A DNA stretch of 64,000 bases from NCBI GenBank assembly GCA_965279115.1, contig OZ257137.1:3782001-3846000 (forward strand), given 5' to 3'. Each line of letters begins with the position of its first letter. Within the stretch, counting starts at the first letter, position 1. The position numbers and the translations under genes were made by a program. The notes under the pieces were generated by a model. It did no database searches, was not told the origin of the DNA, and worked only from the letters and a program-made list of their open reading frames with translations. Origin of the DNA: JAEUOS01 sp965279115. GTDB taxonomy: Bacteria > Pseudomonadota > Gammaproteobacteria > Burkholderiales > JAEUOS01. Below are positions 1 to 9,483 of this stretch, in pieces.

Positions 1-1
1 G

Positions 2-1780
2 CTGTTCATCGGCGCGCTGGTCTCGCTGATGCAGGCGGCCGACCGCAAGGCCGCCATCGCGCAGCAGGCGCCGATGTTGGCCGGCATGGTGCTGGCGGTG
101 CTGGTGGTGCGGCCGCTGGTGCTTCTCCTGGACGTGGCGATCCGCCAGAACGCGCTGATTCCCGGTGCCACCAGCCTGATCCGCTGGCAGAGCCACTGGC
201 ATGTGATCCGCCAGGGGCTGCCGTTTTTCCAGAACGATTTCGCCGGGCGCATCGCCAACCGGGTCATGCAAACGGCGATGGCCCTGCGCGAATCGGTCAT
301 GTCCGCGATCCGCGCCGTCTGGTACATCGCCGTGTACGGGGTCAGTGCGCTGGTCCTGATGGGTATGGTGGACTGGCGCCTGGCCGTGCCCACCCTGGTG
401 TGGTTCGTCGGCTATGCGCTGTTCCTGCGCCATTTCGTGCCGCGCATGCGCGACCTGTCGAAGGCCAGCTCCGAGGTGCGCTCCCTGGTGATGGCGCGCA
501 TCGTCGACAGTTACACCAATATCCTCACGGTGAAGCTGTTTGCCCGGCTTTCCGATGAGGACGCCTATGTGCGCGAGGTCATTGACGAGCACCAGGCGGC
601 GGTTGGCGCGCACATGAAGGTGATTTCGCAGTTCATGTTCTGCCTGTCGGCGATGAACGCGGTGCTGCTCGCGGGTACCGCGGCGGTCGGCGTATGGCTG
701 TGGGCGCAGGGCCAGATCGAAGCGGGCGTGGTCGCTACTGCGCTGCCGCTGGCGTGGCAGATCGCCAACGCCGCCGGGTGGGTCAGCTGGGAGGTGTCCG
801 GCATCTTCGAGAACATCGGCGTGGTGCAGGAGGGCATGCAGACCATCGCCGTGCCGCAAGGCGGGCTTGATCGCCCGGGGGCCAGCGCGCTTGCGGTGTC
901 GCGTGGCGAAATCCGCTTTGAGGGCGTGGGGTTTTCGTATGGCAGGGAGGATGGCACCAAGGTGCTGGATCACCTTGGGTTTACCGTGAAGCCGGGGGAA
1001 CGCATCGGTCTCGTCGGGCGTTCGGGCGCGGGCAAGTCAACCCTTGTAAACCTGCTGCTGCGCTTCTACGAGACCGAACAGGGGCGCATCCTGATCGACG
1101 GCCAGGATATCGCCATGGTGACGCAGGAAAGCCTGCGCGCGGCCATCGGCATGGTGACCCAGGACACTTCGCTCCTGCACCGCTCGATCGCCGCCAACAT
1201 CCGCTACGGCCGGCCGGAGGCGACCGACGCCGAGGTCGAGTCCGCTGCGCGCACCGCGCAGGCGCATGAGTTCATCACCGGCCTGCAGGACTGGAAAGGG
1301 CGCACCGGCTATGAGGCACATGTGGGGGAGCGTGGAGTCAAGCTCTCCGGGGGCCAGCGCCAACGCATCGCCATCGCCCGTGTGGTGCTCAAGGATGCGC
1401 CTGTCCTGGTGCTCGATGAGGCCACCTCGGCGCTCGACAGCGAGGTCGAGATCGCCATCCAGGAACAACTGCTCGGACTGATGGATGGCAAGACCGTGAT
1501 CGCCATCGCGCATCGCCTTTCGACCATCGCGCGCATGGACCGGCTGATCGTCCTCGAGGCCGGGCGCATTGTCGAGCAGGGGTCACACGAGGAATTGCTG
1601 GCCTTGCGCGGGCACTACGAAAAGCTGTGGCGGCACCAATCCGGTGGCTTCCTCGCGCCGGATATGGCGCCGACCGACACCGCGACCGGTCCGGTTGAGG
1701 AGGGCGACCCGGACAGCGTGCATCCGGCGCCGGTGGCCGAGGCCGGTGTGGATGACGCGCCGCCGCCGGTGCGCAGGTGA
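2..1780 (+). CDS. ABC exporter, fused permease and ATPase (5' truncated by window edge)
   Basis: This is a half-size ABC exporter that would pump a lipophilic or peptide substrate across the inner membrane. The N-terminal half is a hydrophobic type I exporter transmembrane domain. The C-terminal half is the nucleotide-binding domain, with Walker A GRSGAGKST near bases 1017-1043, the signature LSGGQ near 1345, Walker B LVLDEATSALD near 1408-1440, and the switch histidine in AIAHRLST near 1505. The frame is open from base 2, so the first ATG at 29 is probably internal and the true start lies upstream. The C-terminus has an acidic, proline-rich tail. The substrate cannot be told from sequence. 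Confidence 0.9.
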   Translation: MFIGALVSLMQAADRKAAIAQQAPMLAGMVLAVLVVRPLVLLLDVAIRQNALIPGATSLIRWQSHWHVIRQGLPFFQNDFAGRIANRVMQTAMALRESVMSAIRAVWYIAVYGVSALVLMGMVDWRLAVPTLVWFVGYALFLRHFVPRMRDLSKASSEVRSLVMARIVDSYTNILTVKLFARLSDEDAYVREVIDEHQAAVGAHMKVISQFMFCLSAMNAVLLAGTAAVGVWLWAQGQIEAGVVATALPLAWQIANAAGWVSWEVSGIFENIGVVQEGMQTIAVPQGGLDRPGASALAVSRGEIRFEGVGFSYGREDGTKVLDHLGFTVKPGERIGLVGRSGAGKSTLVNLLLRFYETEQGRILIDGQDIAMVTQESLRAAIGMVTQDTSLLHRSIAANIRYGRPEATDAEVESAARTAQAHEFITGLQDWKGRTGYEAHVGERGVKLSGGQRQRIAIARVVLKDAPVLVLDEATSALDSEVEIAIQEQLLGLMDGKTVIAIAHRLSTIARMDRLIVLEAGRIVEQGSHEELLALRGHYEKLWRHQSGGFLAPDMAPTDTATGPVEEGDPDSVHPAPVAEAGVDDAPPPVRR

Positions 1781-1808
1781 TTCCGCGCCACCTGCTAACC
1801 TTTCGCCG

Positions 1809-3401
1809 ATGCAATACGATGCCCTGATCATAGGCGGCGGCCACAACGGCCTTGTCGCCGCCTGCTACCTGGCGCGCGCCAAGCTGAAAGTGCGCGTGCT
1901 CGAAGCCCGGCCCATCGTCGGCGGCGCGGCCGTCACCGAGGAGTTCCATCCCGGATTCCGCAATTCGGTGGCCAGCTACACGGTGAGCCTGCTCAACCCG
2001 CGCGTGATCGCGGACCTGCACCTGGCCGAGCATGGCCTCAAGGTGGTGTTTCGGCCGATGTCGAATTTCCTGCCATTGGAGAACGGCGACGCACTGCGCG
2101 TCGGCCCGGATCTGGCCGACACCCAGGCCGAAGTGCGACGCTTCTCCGCGGCCGACGCGGCGCGCCTGCCCGACTACTATGCGATGCTCGATCGCCTGGC
2201 GGACACCCTGCGCGATTTCATCCTGGTGACTCCGCCGGATCCCAATCGCGGCATCGGCGGCATTGTCGAGACCCTCAAGGTGGCGATGCGGCTGAAACGC
2301 CTGCCACTTGAGGCGCAGCGCGACCTGATCGAACTGTTCGGCCGCAGCGCCGGCGAAATCCTCGACGACTGGTTCGAGTCCGCGCCGATCAAGGCGGCTT
2401 TGGGATTTGACTCGATCGTCGGCGCCTACGCCTCGCCCTATGCGCCCGGCTCAGGATATGTGCAGTTGCATCACTGCTTTGGCGAAGTCAACGGCAGGAA
2501 GGGCGCGTGGGGGCATGCCATCGGCGGCATGGGGGCCATCACGCAGGCCATGGCGAAGGAGGCGGCGCGGCTGGGGGTGGAAATCAGCACCGATGCGCCG
2601 GTAGGCGCGGTCAAGGTGAAGGATGGCCGGGCGTCAGGGGTGGTGCTTGCCAATGGCGATGAAGTCGATGCGCGGCTGGTGGTCGCAAACGTGGGCCCCA
2701 AGCACCTGTTCGGGAAACTGGTCGCCCCGCAACATCTCGCCCCCGGGTTTCGCACCCGCATTGAGCGCTTCAAGACCGGATCGGGCGTGTTGCGCATGAA
2801 CGTCGCGCTTTCCGAACTGCCCGATTTTTGCGGCCTGGGCAGCAAGCCGCAGGTGCATCACGGGGCCGGCATCATTCTCGCGCCTTCGCTCGACTACATG
2901 GAGCGCGCCCACACCGAGGCGCGCCAGCACGGCATGTCGCGCGCGCCGGTGGTCGAGGTGTTGATCCCGAGCACGCTCGACGACAGCCTGGCGCCTGCCG
3001 GGCAACATGTGGCCTCGCTGTTCTGCCAGTACTTCGCGCCACATCTGCCGGATGGGCGCTCGTGGGATGACGAGCGCGACGCCGCTGCCGACCTGGCGAT
3101 CGACGCGGTGAACCGCTTCGCGCCCAACTTCAGGCAAAGCATCATCGCGCGCCAGGTGCTGACACCGCTCGACCTCGAGCGCACCTTTGGCCTGACCGAT
3201 GGCGACATCTTCCATGGACGGCTTTCGCTGGAGCAGCTTTTCTCCAGCCGGCCTCTCCTCGGGCATGCCGACTACCGCACGCCGATCCGCGGCCTGTACC
3301 TGTGCGGGTCCGGCACGCATCCCGGCGGTGGCGTCACCGGCGCGCCGGGCCACAACGCTGCGCGCGAGATCATCAAGGACTGGATGCAGCGTGCGGTGTG
3401 A
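1809..3401 (+). CDS. Phytoene-dehydrogenase-like FAD oxidoreductase (PYROXD2-like)
   Basis: The protein is a 530-residue FAD-dependent oxidoreductase of the phytoene desaturase/amine oxidase superfamily. The start at ATG 1809 is chosen because the FAD-binding dinucleotide motif (IIGGGHNGLVAACYLARA) begins six residues later; the frame is open further upstream but that part is out-of-frame shadow of the ABC gene. A second family signature close to the C-terminus (LYLCGSGTHPGGGVTGAPGH) matches the FAD-contacting motif of the same superfamily. The gene follows the ABC exporter by 28 bases and may share its transcript. The substrate is unknown; carotenoid chemistry should not be assumed because PYROXD2-like members occur in non-pigmented bacteria. 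Confidence 0.85.
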   Translation: MQYDALIIGGGHNGLVAACYLARAKLKVRVLEARPIVGGAAVTEEFHPGFRNSVASYTVSLLNPRVIADLHLAEHGLKVVFRPMSNFLPLENGDALRVGPDLADTQAEVRRFSAADAARLPDYYAMLDRLADTLRDFILVTPPDPNRGIGGIVETLKVAMRLKRLPLEAQRDLIELFGRSAGEILDDWFESAPIKAALGFDSIVGAYASPYAPGSGYVQLHHCFGEVNGRKGAWGHAIGGMGAITQAMAKEAARLGVEISTDAPVGAVKVKDGRASGVVLANGDEVDARLVVANVGPKHLFGKLVAPQHLAPGFRTRIERFKTGSGVLRMNVALSELPDFCGLGSKPQVHHGAGIILAPSLDYMERAHTEARQHGMSRAPVVEVLIPSTLDDSLAPAGQHVASLFCQYFAPHLPDGRSWDDERDAAADLAIDAVNRFAPNFRQSIIARQVLTPLDLERTFGLTDGDIFHGRLSLEQLFSSRPLLGHADYRTPIRGLYLCGSGTHPGGGVTGAPGHNAAREIIKDWMQRAV

Positions 3402-3525
3402 CCCACGGATCCGCAAGATCGAACCAGGTTGTGAACACCCCATGCGATTGCTGAACCGGCTTGTTCTCAGGGAAGTCGAGGTTCAGTAATATGGCCAGGC
3501 CAATCAAGTTGCAAGGAGAAGACAC

Positions 3526-4083
3526 ATGATTCCACCCGTAAAGGTCTGGTCGCGGGCCGAAATGCTTCAGCGTGTCGCCCGTTTCGCGGATCTGAAGGGC
3601 TTCAGCGACGGCCTGCAGGATTCGGCGGTGCCCGAATGCCAGAAGACCGTCTACAACGTGCTCGGCTTCCAGACTCCCGAATCCGCAGGCGTCGGTGGCG
3701 TCAACTCGCCGGTCGGGAAGAGTGCGTCGGCGAATGCGGCCATCAAGATCTCCGAGGGCTTCAACCTCGGTTTCGTCAAGACCAAACCCGGCAAGGGTGT
3801 GCTGATGCACAACCATGACACCAACGAGACTTTCGTGGTGATGTCGGGCCGCTGGCGCTTTGAATGGAACGAGGGCCGTGACCTCGACTTCATCGAAGCC
3901 GGCCCGCTGGATACGGTTTCGATCCCGGCCGGATGTGCCCGTCGTTTCGAGAACGTGACGCACGACGAGCCGGAGGCCGAGCACATGCTGCTCTTCGTGG
4001 TGGGCGGCGACGCGCCGCAGAACGAGTTCACCCAGGCGTCAATGCGGCGCGCGCAGGAAGTCGCCCAGGGGGGCGGCACTTGA
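3526..4083 (+). CDS. Cupin-domain protein
   Basis: This 185-residue protein contains a single cupin beta-barrel. The metal-binding motif is visible as GVLMHNHDTNETFVVMSGRW at about residues 87-106, with two histidines and the downstream glutamate, and the second cupin motif follows around the segment DTVSIPAGCARRFENV. A good ribosome binding site (AAGGAG) sits about seven bases before the ATG. Single-domain cupins of this type may be dioxygenases, isomerases or sugar-binding proteins, and nothing here decides between them. The gene lies between a flavoprotein and a drug/metabolite transporter, on the same strand. Confidence 0.75.
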   Translation: MIPPVKVWSRAEMLQRVARFADLKGFSDGLQDSAVPECQKTVYNVLGFQTPESAGVGGVNSPVGKSASANAAIKISEGFNLGFVKTKPGKGVLMHNHDTNETFVVMSGRWRFEWNEGRDLDFIEAGPLDTVSIPAGCARRFENVTHDEPEAEHMLLFVVGGDAPQNEFTQASMRRAQEVAQGGGT

Positions 4084-4141
4084 GCGCTGGAGTGGCGGGG
4101 GTGCGGCTATCGCATCCTACCGGCTTGCGGTTGCGAACTCC

Positions 4142-5044
4142 TTGATCGCGCGCCTCTGGTCCTCCGCCTGGACGCTGCTGTTTCTCGGCAACCTGTTCTG
4201 GACCGGCAATATCATCATCGGTCGGGCCATCGTCGGCAACGTGCCGCCGGTCACCCTGGCCTACTTCCGCTGGACGGGCGCCTTTCTCATCGCGGTGGGT
4301 TTCGCCTGGCCGATGCTCAAGCGCGACTGGCCGGTGCTGCTGCGCCACTGGCGCATGATGTTGCTGCTGTCGATGACCGGCATCGCGACCTACAACACGA
4401 TGTGCTACGTGGGGCTCAACTACACCACGGCGTTGAACGCACTGCTGCTGCAATCGTCGATGCCGGTGGTGATTCTCCTGTGGGCGTACACGCTGTTCGG
4501 CGAGAGGCCCGGCATCGCACAGGCCGCAGGCGTCGTGGTGTCGCTCGGCGGCGTGGCGGCGATCGCCAGCGGCGGGTCGCTGGATACGCTGTTGCACCTT
4601 TCGGTCAATCGCGGCGATGCGTGGATCCTGGCGGCGGTGATACTCAATGCGATGTACTCGCCCTTGCTCAGGCGCCGGCCGGCGGTGCATCCCCTGAGTT
4701 TCCTGGTGGCCGCCATGGGCATCGGGTCGCTGATGATGCTGCCGTTCTACCTCTGGGAGGCGGGGCAGGGGGCGGTGGTGCAGGGAGGCTGGACCTCCTA
4801 TGCCGCCATCGCCTACACGGCGGTTTTGCCTTCGTTCGTAGCCTACCTGTTCTTCAATCGCGGCGTGGAATTGATCGGTGCGGCGCGGGCCGGCCAGTCC
4901 GTGCACCTGATGCCGCTCATCGGTACGGTGCTGGCCGTGGTGTTCCTGGGGGAGAAATTTCATCTGTATCACGCTGCCGGCATTCTGCTGATCGGCGCCG
5001 GCATCCTGCTGGCGTCGCGCAGGCGGGTGGCGGCCAGCGCGTGA
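4142..5044 (+). CDS. EamA/DMT-family transporter
   Basis: This 300-residue inner-membrane protein has about ten hydrophobic helices arranged as two EamA repeats, the layout of drug/metabolite transporter exporters such as RhaT- and YdcZ-like proteins. The N-terminal repeat contains NIIIGRAIVGNVPPVTLAYF, the usual start of an EamA domain. The second repeat contains VAYLFFNRGVELIGAARAG, which is also typical. The start is taken as TTG at 4142; no ATG in frame is close by and no strong ribosome binding site is visible, so the exact start is uncertain. Substrates of these exporters are often amino acids or metabolites, but the sequence does not identify one. Confidence 0.85.
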   Translation: MIARLWSSAWTLLFLGNLFWTGNIIIGRAIVGNVPPVTLAYFRWTGAFLIAVGFAWPMLKRDWPVLLRHWRMMLLLSMTGIATYNTMCYVGLNYTTALNALLLQSSMPVVILLWAYTLFGERPGIAQAAGVVVSLGGVAAIASGGSLDTLLHLSVNRGDAWILAAVILNAMYSPLLRRRPAVHPLSFLVAAMGIGSLMMLPFYLWEAGQGAVVQGGWTSYAAIAYTAVLPSFVAYLFFNRGVELIGAARAGQSVHLMPLIGTVLAVVFLGEKFHLYHAAGILLIGAGILLASRRRVAASA

Positions 5045-5060
5045 TTAGGTTATCGGCACC

Positions 5061-6395
5061 TCAGGCACACATGTCCTGCACCGCCAGCCAGGCCAGCCCG
5101 AAGGACTGCGCCAGGCCATTGCCCGGCAGGTAGCCGTCACCGCCCGCGCCCGACAAGCCGGCCGCGCTGCCGCCGGCGGCGTACAGGCCTGCGATCACCT
5201 TGTCCGCCTGGTCAAGCACCCGCGCCGCCGCGTCGGTGACCACACCGCCCTGGGTATGGGCAAGGGTGCCGGTCACCCAAGACGCGCGATAGGGTGGTGC
5301 AAGCAGATGTGCGAACCGTATGCGCCCAAGCCGGTCGGGCGAGCCGCGCGCATATGCGGCGCATTCCGCGAGGGTCGATTGCAGCGCGGCGGCATCCACA
5401 CCTGCGGCAGTCGCAAGGCCCGCCACGCTGTCCGAGGCGATGACCTGCCCCGCCGCCTTCGCTTCCGCGTAGGCGGAGTGATTGGCGAGTTGCCCTTCGA
5501 TCGCTTCGTCGAACACTTCGAGGGCCACCTGCCCGGGCTGTGCGAGCACGTGGGCGGCCAGCGCCGAAGGGCCGACGTCCTCGTTGACGAAACGACGCCC
5601 CGCGCGGTTGACCAGGATGGCGCCCAGGACCGGCAGCGACATGCCCAGACGCGTGCGCCCGCCCGGATTGGCATGCCCTTGCCCCTGGTAACCGCCCATG
5701 CCGGCCAGCGCCGCACCCCACTGGCTGGCGATGCCTATGACACTGCCGTCGTTGCTGGCGGTACCGTTGTGGATGGCGCCACGCATTTCAGGGATGTGGC
5801 GATCGACCATGGCGGCGCAGGCGCCGAAGCCGCCACCGGCCAGCATGAGGCGGCCGGCGGCGACCCGGTCTTCGCCAAGCGCGATCTCGAATCCACCTGA
5901 ACCGCGTTCCGTCGCGTCGATGGCGCGGTCCGGCATGCAGGCAATCGTGGGGGCCGCAGCCATCGACCGCCTCAGCCAGGCATGCAAGCCGCGACCCGAA
6001 GCCGGCTCCACGGAGTGGAAGCGCGTGACGCGGTGGCCGGGCGCCGGCACATCGCCCAGGAAGCGCAGCGGCGCGTCCAGGTGCTCGACCAGGTATCCGG
6101 TGAGTGACGGCAGGGCATGCGCGACCGCGGTGGCGATGCGCTCGTTGACCGATGCGCCGGCGAAGGCGCGCAAGTCGGCAAGCCAGTCATCCGGCGTGTC
6201 GGCGACGCCCGCGGCCTTTTGCAGGGGCGAGCCCGCCGCCGGAAACAGGCCGCCGCTGATCCACAGGTTGTTGGGTTGCGAAAAGTGCGGGTCGATGACC
6301 GCGACGACCATTCCCTTGCGGGCGGCCACCAGTGCGCTGAGCATGCCGGCGGCGCCGGCACCCAGGACGATGAGGTCGAAGCGACGCTCTGGCAT
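5061..6395 (-). CDS. FAD-dependent oxidoreductase, fumarate reductase/KstD type
   Basis: This 444-residue flavoprotein starts with a dinucleotide-binding motif (LIVLGAGAAGMLSALVAARKG) and ends with AGGSAAGLSGAGGDGYLPGNG. The second motif is the C-terminal FAD signature of the fumarate reductase, ketosteroid dehydrogenase and tricarballylate dehydrogenase superfamily. It is expected to be a soluble desaturase or reductase acting on a carboxylate or cyclic ketone. Two bases separate it from the upstream Old-Yellow-Enzyme-like gene on the same strand, so the two flavoenzymes are almost certainly co-transcribed and probably act in one reductive or oxidative pathway. The substrate is not identifiable. 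Confidence 0.82.
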   Translation of the reverse strand: MPERRFDLIVLGAGAAGMLSALVAARKGMVVAVIDPHFSQPNNLWISGGLFPAAGSPLQKAAGVADTPDDWLADLRAFAGASVNERIATAVAHALPSLTGYLVEHLDAPLRFLGDVPAPGHRVTRFHSVEPASGRGLHAWLRRSMAAAPTIACMPDRAIDATERGSGGFEIALGEDRVAAGRLMLAGGGFGACAAMVDRHIPEMRGAIHNGTASNDGSVIGIASQWGAALAGMGGYQGQGHANPGGRTRLGMSLPVLGAILVNRAGRRFVNEDVGPSALAAHVLAQPGQVALEVFDEAIEGQLANHSAYAEAKAAGQVIASDSVAGLATAAGVDAAALQSTLAECAAYARGSPDRLGRIRFAHLLAPPYRASWVTGTLAHTQGGVVTDAAARVLDQADKVIAGLYAAGGSAAGLSGAGGDGYLPGNGLAQSFGLAWLAVQDMCA

Positions 6396-6397
6396 CG

Positions 6398-8389
6398 TTA
6401 GAGCGCCATGCCGATGGCGTAGCCCTCGGCGGTGGCATCGAGCACGCCGCGCGCGACCTTGCAGTCGCCGATGCGATGCACGGTGATGCCGGCCGCGGCC
6501 AGCGGCGCGGCAAGCGCGTCGTCAGGCACGCGCGGCGTGGCGTAGGTGAACAGGGCCACATCCTCGATGGGCGGCGCCGCACCGCCGTAGACACTCACGC
6601 AATCGAGCCGGGCCTGGTCTTCAAATGCGGTGTTGAGGCGCGGCTCGACCAGGGTGCGCACTTCAATGCCGCGTTCGTGGCAGCGCCTGAACACGCGCTG
6701 GCGCGTGACCAGCGCGGTGTCTTCGGCGATCCGGTCGCGCGGCGTGATGATGATGACGCGCTCGAACAGGTCCTTGAGGCGCTCGGCGGCGGCATAGGTT
6801 CCCTCGGTCTGGTCGAGATCGAGGATCACCGCCGCGCCGGGTATCGGTGCGGTATGGCCGGCCAGGGCGGCGACGGTGGCGCGCAAATCGGTGACGATGC
6901 CGTCATGGCCAAGCTGTGGATCAAGGTATTCCGGCCACAGCATGGTTGAACCCGTGGCCAGCACCACGGCGTCCGGTTTGAGCGCGATCACGTCCGCGGG
7001 CGCGGCACGCAGTCCCAATTCGAAACGGACGCCCAGGCGTTGCGCTTGCACCACCTGGTAGTCGTAGATGCTGGAAAGTGCCTCGGCCACCGGCAGGCCG
7101 GCATGCAGCCGGGTCTTGCCGCCCGCCTCGGCCGAGGCGCCGATCACGGTGACGGCATGGCCGCGCGCGGCGGCGGTCACGGCCGCCTCCAGGCCGGCGA
7201 TGCCGGCCCCCACGACCACCACCTTCTTGCGTTGCGCGGCAGGCGCAGGCTGCCAGGCCACTTCATCCGGGTGTCCGGCGCGCGGGTTGTTGTCGCAGGC
7301 CAGCGGCAGGTCCGCGACGATGGTGCGCCAGCACGTGTTGCAGGAGACGCAGTAGCGAATGTCGCGGGCGCGGCCTGCGGCGGCCTTGCGCGGCCATTCC
7401 GGGTCGGTGATGAGGGCCCGCCCCAGGCCTATGAGTTCGGCCTCGCCGGTGGCCAGCAACCCTTCGGCTTCCGCCGGGTCGGTGATGCGACCGAGCGCCA
7501 TCACCGGCACATCCGGCGTGGCGTTGCGCAGCCGCCGGTTCAGTTCGCGGTAGGTCACGCGCGGTGACGCGCCGTCCGGAATGTGCATTTCCAGCGTGCG
7601 ATGGTGTGATCCCTGCGCGTAGCTCAGGAAATCCACCTTCACATGGCCGGTCAGATGCCGCGCGATCTCCACCGCTTGCGCCGGGCCGATGCCGCCTTCG
7701 ATGCCGTCATCGCCCGGCAACTTGACGCCGAGAATGAAAGTGGCGCCACAGGCGCCGCGGATCGCCTGGCACAACTCCACCAACAGCCGCGCACGGCCGG
7801 CGAGGTCGCCGCCGTAACGGTCCTGGCGATGGTTCGAGCGCTGCGAAAGGAACTGGTGGAACAGGTGGCCATGCCCGGCCGACACCTCGACACCGGAAAA
7901 GCCGGCGCGCTGCAGGCGCAGGCATGCACCGACGGTGGATTCGACGAAGGCCAGGATCTCGCTTGCCGCCCAGGCGCGCGGCACGGAAAGGCTCAGGTCG
8001 TCCGACAGGGGCGAGGGGGCGATCGCGGCGAACGAGCGGCCGGGCACGTGGCGGCCGCGGCCGATGTCCTGCACCTGGGCCAGGAGCCGGCAGTCGTGCA
8101 CCTCGACCGCCGCTGCCCAGCGCGCCAGGTCGTCATGGCGGCTGTCGTCCCAGGCGATCACCCGGCGCGCCGGCTGGTGCGGTGCCACCCCGACCGGTTC
8201 GGTGATGATCATCGCAGCGCCGCCTTTGGCGCGATTGGCGTGAAAATCGATCAGGCGTTGCGAGACCCCCTGATCCACCGCATAGCGCAGCGAGATCGAG
8301 GCATGCACGATGCGGTTGCGCAAACGCCTTCCTGCCAGTTCGAACGGCGAGAAAAGCTGTGGGTACGGATTTTCAGCCACGCCGGGCAT
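6398..8389 (-). CDS. Old-Yellow-Enzyme-like iron-sulfur flavoprotein (2,4-dienoyl-CoA reductase/TMADH type)
   Basis: This 663-residue protein has an N-terminal FMN-binding TIM barrel beginning NPYPQLFSPFELAGRRLRNR. A [4Fe-4S] cysteine cluster follows in the segment CVSCNTCWRTIVADLPLAC (C-x2-C-x2-C-x11-C, as in trimethylamine dehydrogenase). The C-terminal FAD/NAD domain begins KVVVVGAGIAGLEAAVTAAA. That is the full architecture of the dienoyl-CoA reductase/TMADH family, which reduces enoates or demethylates amines using NAD(P)H. The start at 8389 is chosen because the barrel begins right after it and the divergent gene starts at 8451; the longer open frame is antisense to that gene. It forms an operon with the flavoprotein downstream. 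Confidence 0.87.
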   Translation of the reverse strand: MPGVAENPYPQLFSPFELAGRRLRNRIVHASISLRYAVDQGVSQRLIDFHANRAKGGAAMIITEPVGVAPHQPARRVIAWDDSRHDDLARWAAAVEVHDCRLLAQVQDIGRGRHVPGRSFAAIAPSPLSDDLSLSVPRAWAASEILAFVESTVGACLRLQRAGFSGVEVSAGHGHLFHQFLSQRSNHRQDRYGGDLAGRARLLVELCQAIRGACGATFILGVKLPGDDGIEGGIGPAQAVEIARHLTGHVKVDFLSYAQGSHHRTLEMHIPDGASPRVTYRELNRRLRNATPDVPVMALGRITDPAEAEGLLATGEAELIGLGRALITDPEWPRKAAAGRARDIRYCVSCNTCWRTIVADLPLACDNNPRAGHPDEVAWQPAPAAQRKKVVVVGAGIAGLEAAVTAAARGHAVTVIGASAEAGGKTRLHAGLPVAEALSSIYDYQVVQAQRLGVRFELGLRAAPADVIALKPDAVVLATGSTMLWPEYLDPQLGHDGIVTDLRATVAALAGHTAPIPGAAVILDLDQTEGTYAAAERLKDLFERVIIITPRDRIAEDTALVTRQRVFRRCHERGIEVRTLVEPRLNTAFEDQARLDCVSVYGGAAPPIEDVALFTYATPRVPDDALAAPLAAAGITVHRIGDCKVARGVLDATAEGYAIGMAL

Positions 8390-8450
8390 GGTGCACAAAA
8401 GCGGTGGGGAGTCCTTTATTATCGCAGTGCGCTTACTCGGGAATATCGCG

Positions 8451-9467
8451 ATGACCAGATCAACCGTTGTACTGAAATCGACCAGTGCCACGCGCGGCGT
8501 GCGTGCGCTGATCGCCACCGCGACGGCGGCCTTGTTGCTGCACGGCTCGCCTGCCATTGCCCAGGGCGCCGAATGGCCAACCCGCCCGGTGACCTTCATC
8601 AACCCGTTTGCCGCCGGCTCCGCTGTCGACGTGGTGGCGCGCCTGATCGCCCAGAAAATGTCCCAGAACACCGGCCAGGGCATGCAGGTGGATGTGCGCA
8701 CCGGCGCCTCCGGCAACATCGGCACCGAGGCCGCGGCGCGCGCCAAGCCGGACGGCTACACGCTGCTGCTGGGCTCGCCCGGCACCATGGCCATCAACCC
8801 CTACCTCTTCGCCAAGCTGCCCTACGACGCGCAGAAGGACTTTGTGGCGGTGACGCAGATGGTCTCGTTTCCGCAGGTGGTGATCGTCGGGCCCAAGGGC
8901 AGCATCAAGTCGATTCCCGACCTGATTCGCGCGGCGCGCGCCAAGCCGGACGGCCTTTCGCATTCATCGTCCGGTCAAGGCACCACATCGCACCTCGCGA
9001 TGGAACTCATCAAGGCCGATGCCGGGCTGAAGATGGTGCATGTGGGCTATCGCGGCGGCGCGCCTGCCACGCAGGCGGTCGCCGCGGGGGATGTGCAGGT
9101 GGGCATAGAAGGCATGCCCTCGCTGGTGGGCCAGATCAAGGGCGGGCTGCTGTTGCCGCTGGCGGTCACCTCGGCCAAGCGCTCGCCCCTGATGCCGGAG
9201 GTGCCCGCGTTGTCGGAATTCATCCCGGGCTTCGACGCTTCGGCCTGGATTCTCCTGATGGCGCCGGCGGCGACCCCGCCCGGCGTGGTGGCGCGCGTCT
9301 CCGCCGAAGTGCGCCGGGCGCTGGAAGACCCCGCGGTCCGGCAGCAACTGGATTCGCAGGGCGCCACACCCGTAGGCTCCGCGCCGGCGGACGCTGCCCA
9401 GTTCCACCTGGGCGAAATGCGCAAGTTCAAACGGGCGGTGGAGCTTTCGGGGATGAAGCCGGAGTAA
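8451..9467 (+). CDS. Bug-family tripartite tricarboxylate transporter substrate-binding protein
   Basis: This is a 338-residue periplasmic solute receptor of the Bug (TctC) family. The N-terminus is a signal peptide ending near SPAIAQG, and the mature protein begins AEWPTRPVTFINPFAAGSAV, the usual first strand and anion-binding loop. Later family markers include the segment PDGYTLLLGSPGTMAINPYL and VGYRGGAPATQAVAAGDVQV. The start at ATG 8451 is preferred over upstream codons because it gives a proper signal peptide. It is divergent from the OYE-like gene with 61 bases between. No TctA or TctB membrane partner lies nearby, so it is an orphan receptor as is common in Burkholderiales. The ligand is probably a carboxylate. 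Confidence 0.88.
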   Translation: MTRSTVVLKSTSATRGVRALIATATAALLLHGSPAIAQGAEWPTRPVTFINPFAAGSAVDVVARLIAQKMSQNTGQGMQVDVRTGASGNIGTEAAARAKPDGYTLLLGSPGTMAINPYLFAKLPYDAQKDFVAVTQMVSFPQVVIVGPKGSIKSIPDLIRAARAKPDGLSHSSSGQGTTSHLAMELIKADAGLKMVHVGYRGGAPATQAVAAGDVQVGIEGMPSLVGQIKGGLLLPLAVTSAKRSPLMPEVPALSEFIPGFDASAWILLMAPAATPPGVVARVSAEVRRALEDPAVRQQLDSQGATPVGSAPADAAQFHLGEMRKFKRAVELSGMKPE

Positions 9468-9483
9468 TGCGCGACCCCGGAGC

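Noticed and set aside
8390..8746. Longer start for the OYE-like gene
   Set aside because: The extension is antisense to the signal peptide region of the divergent Bug receptor and lacks family sequence.
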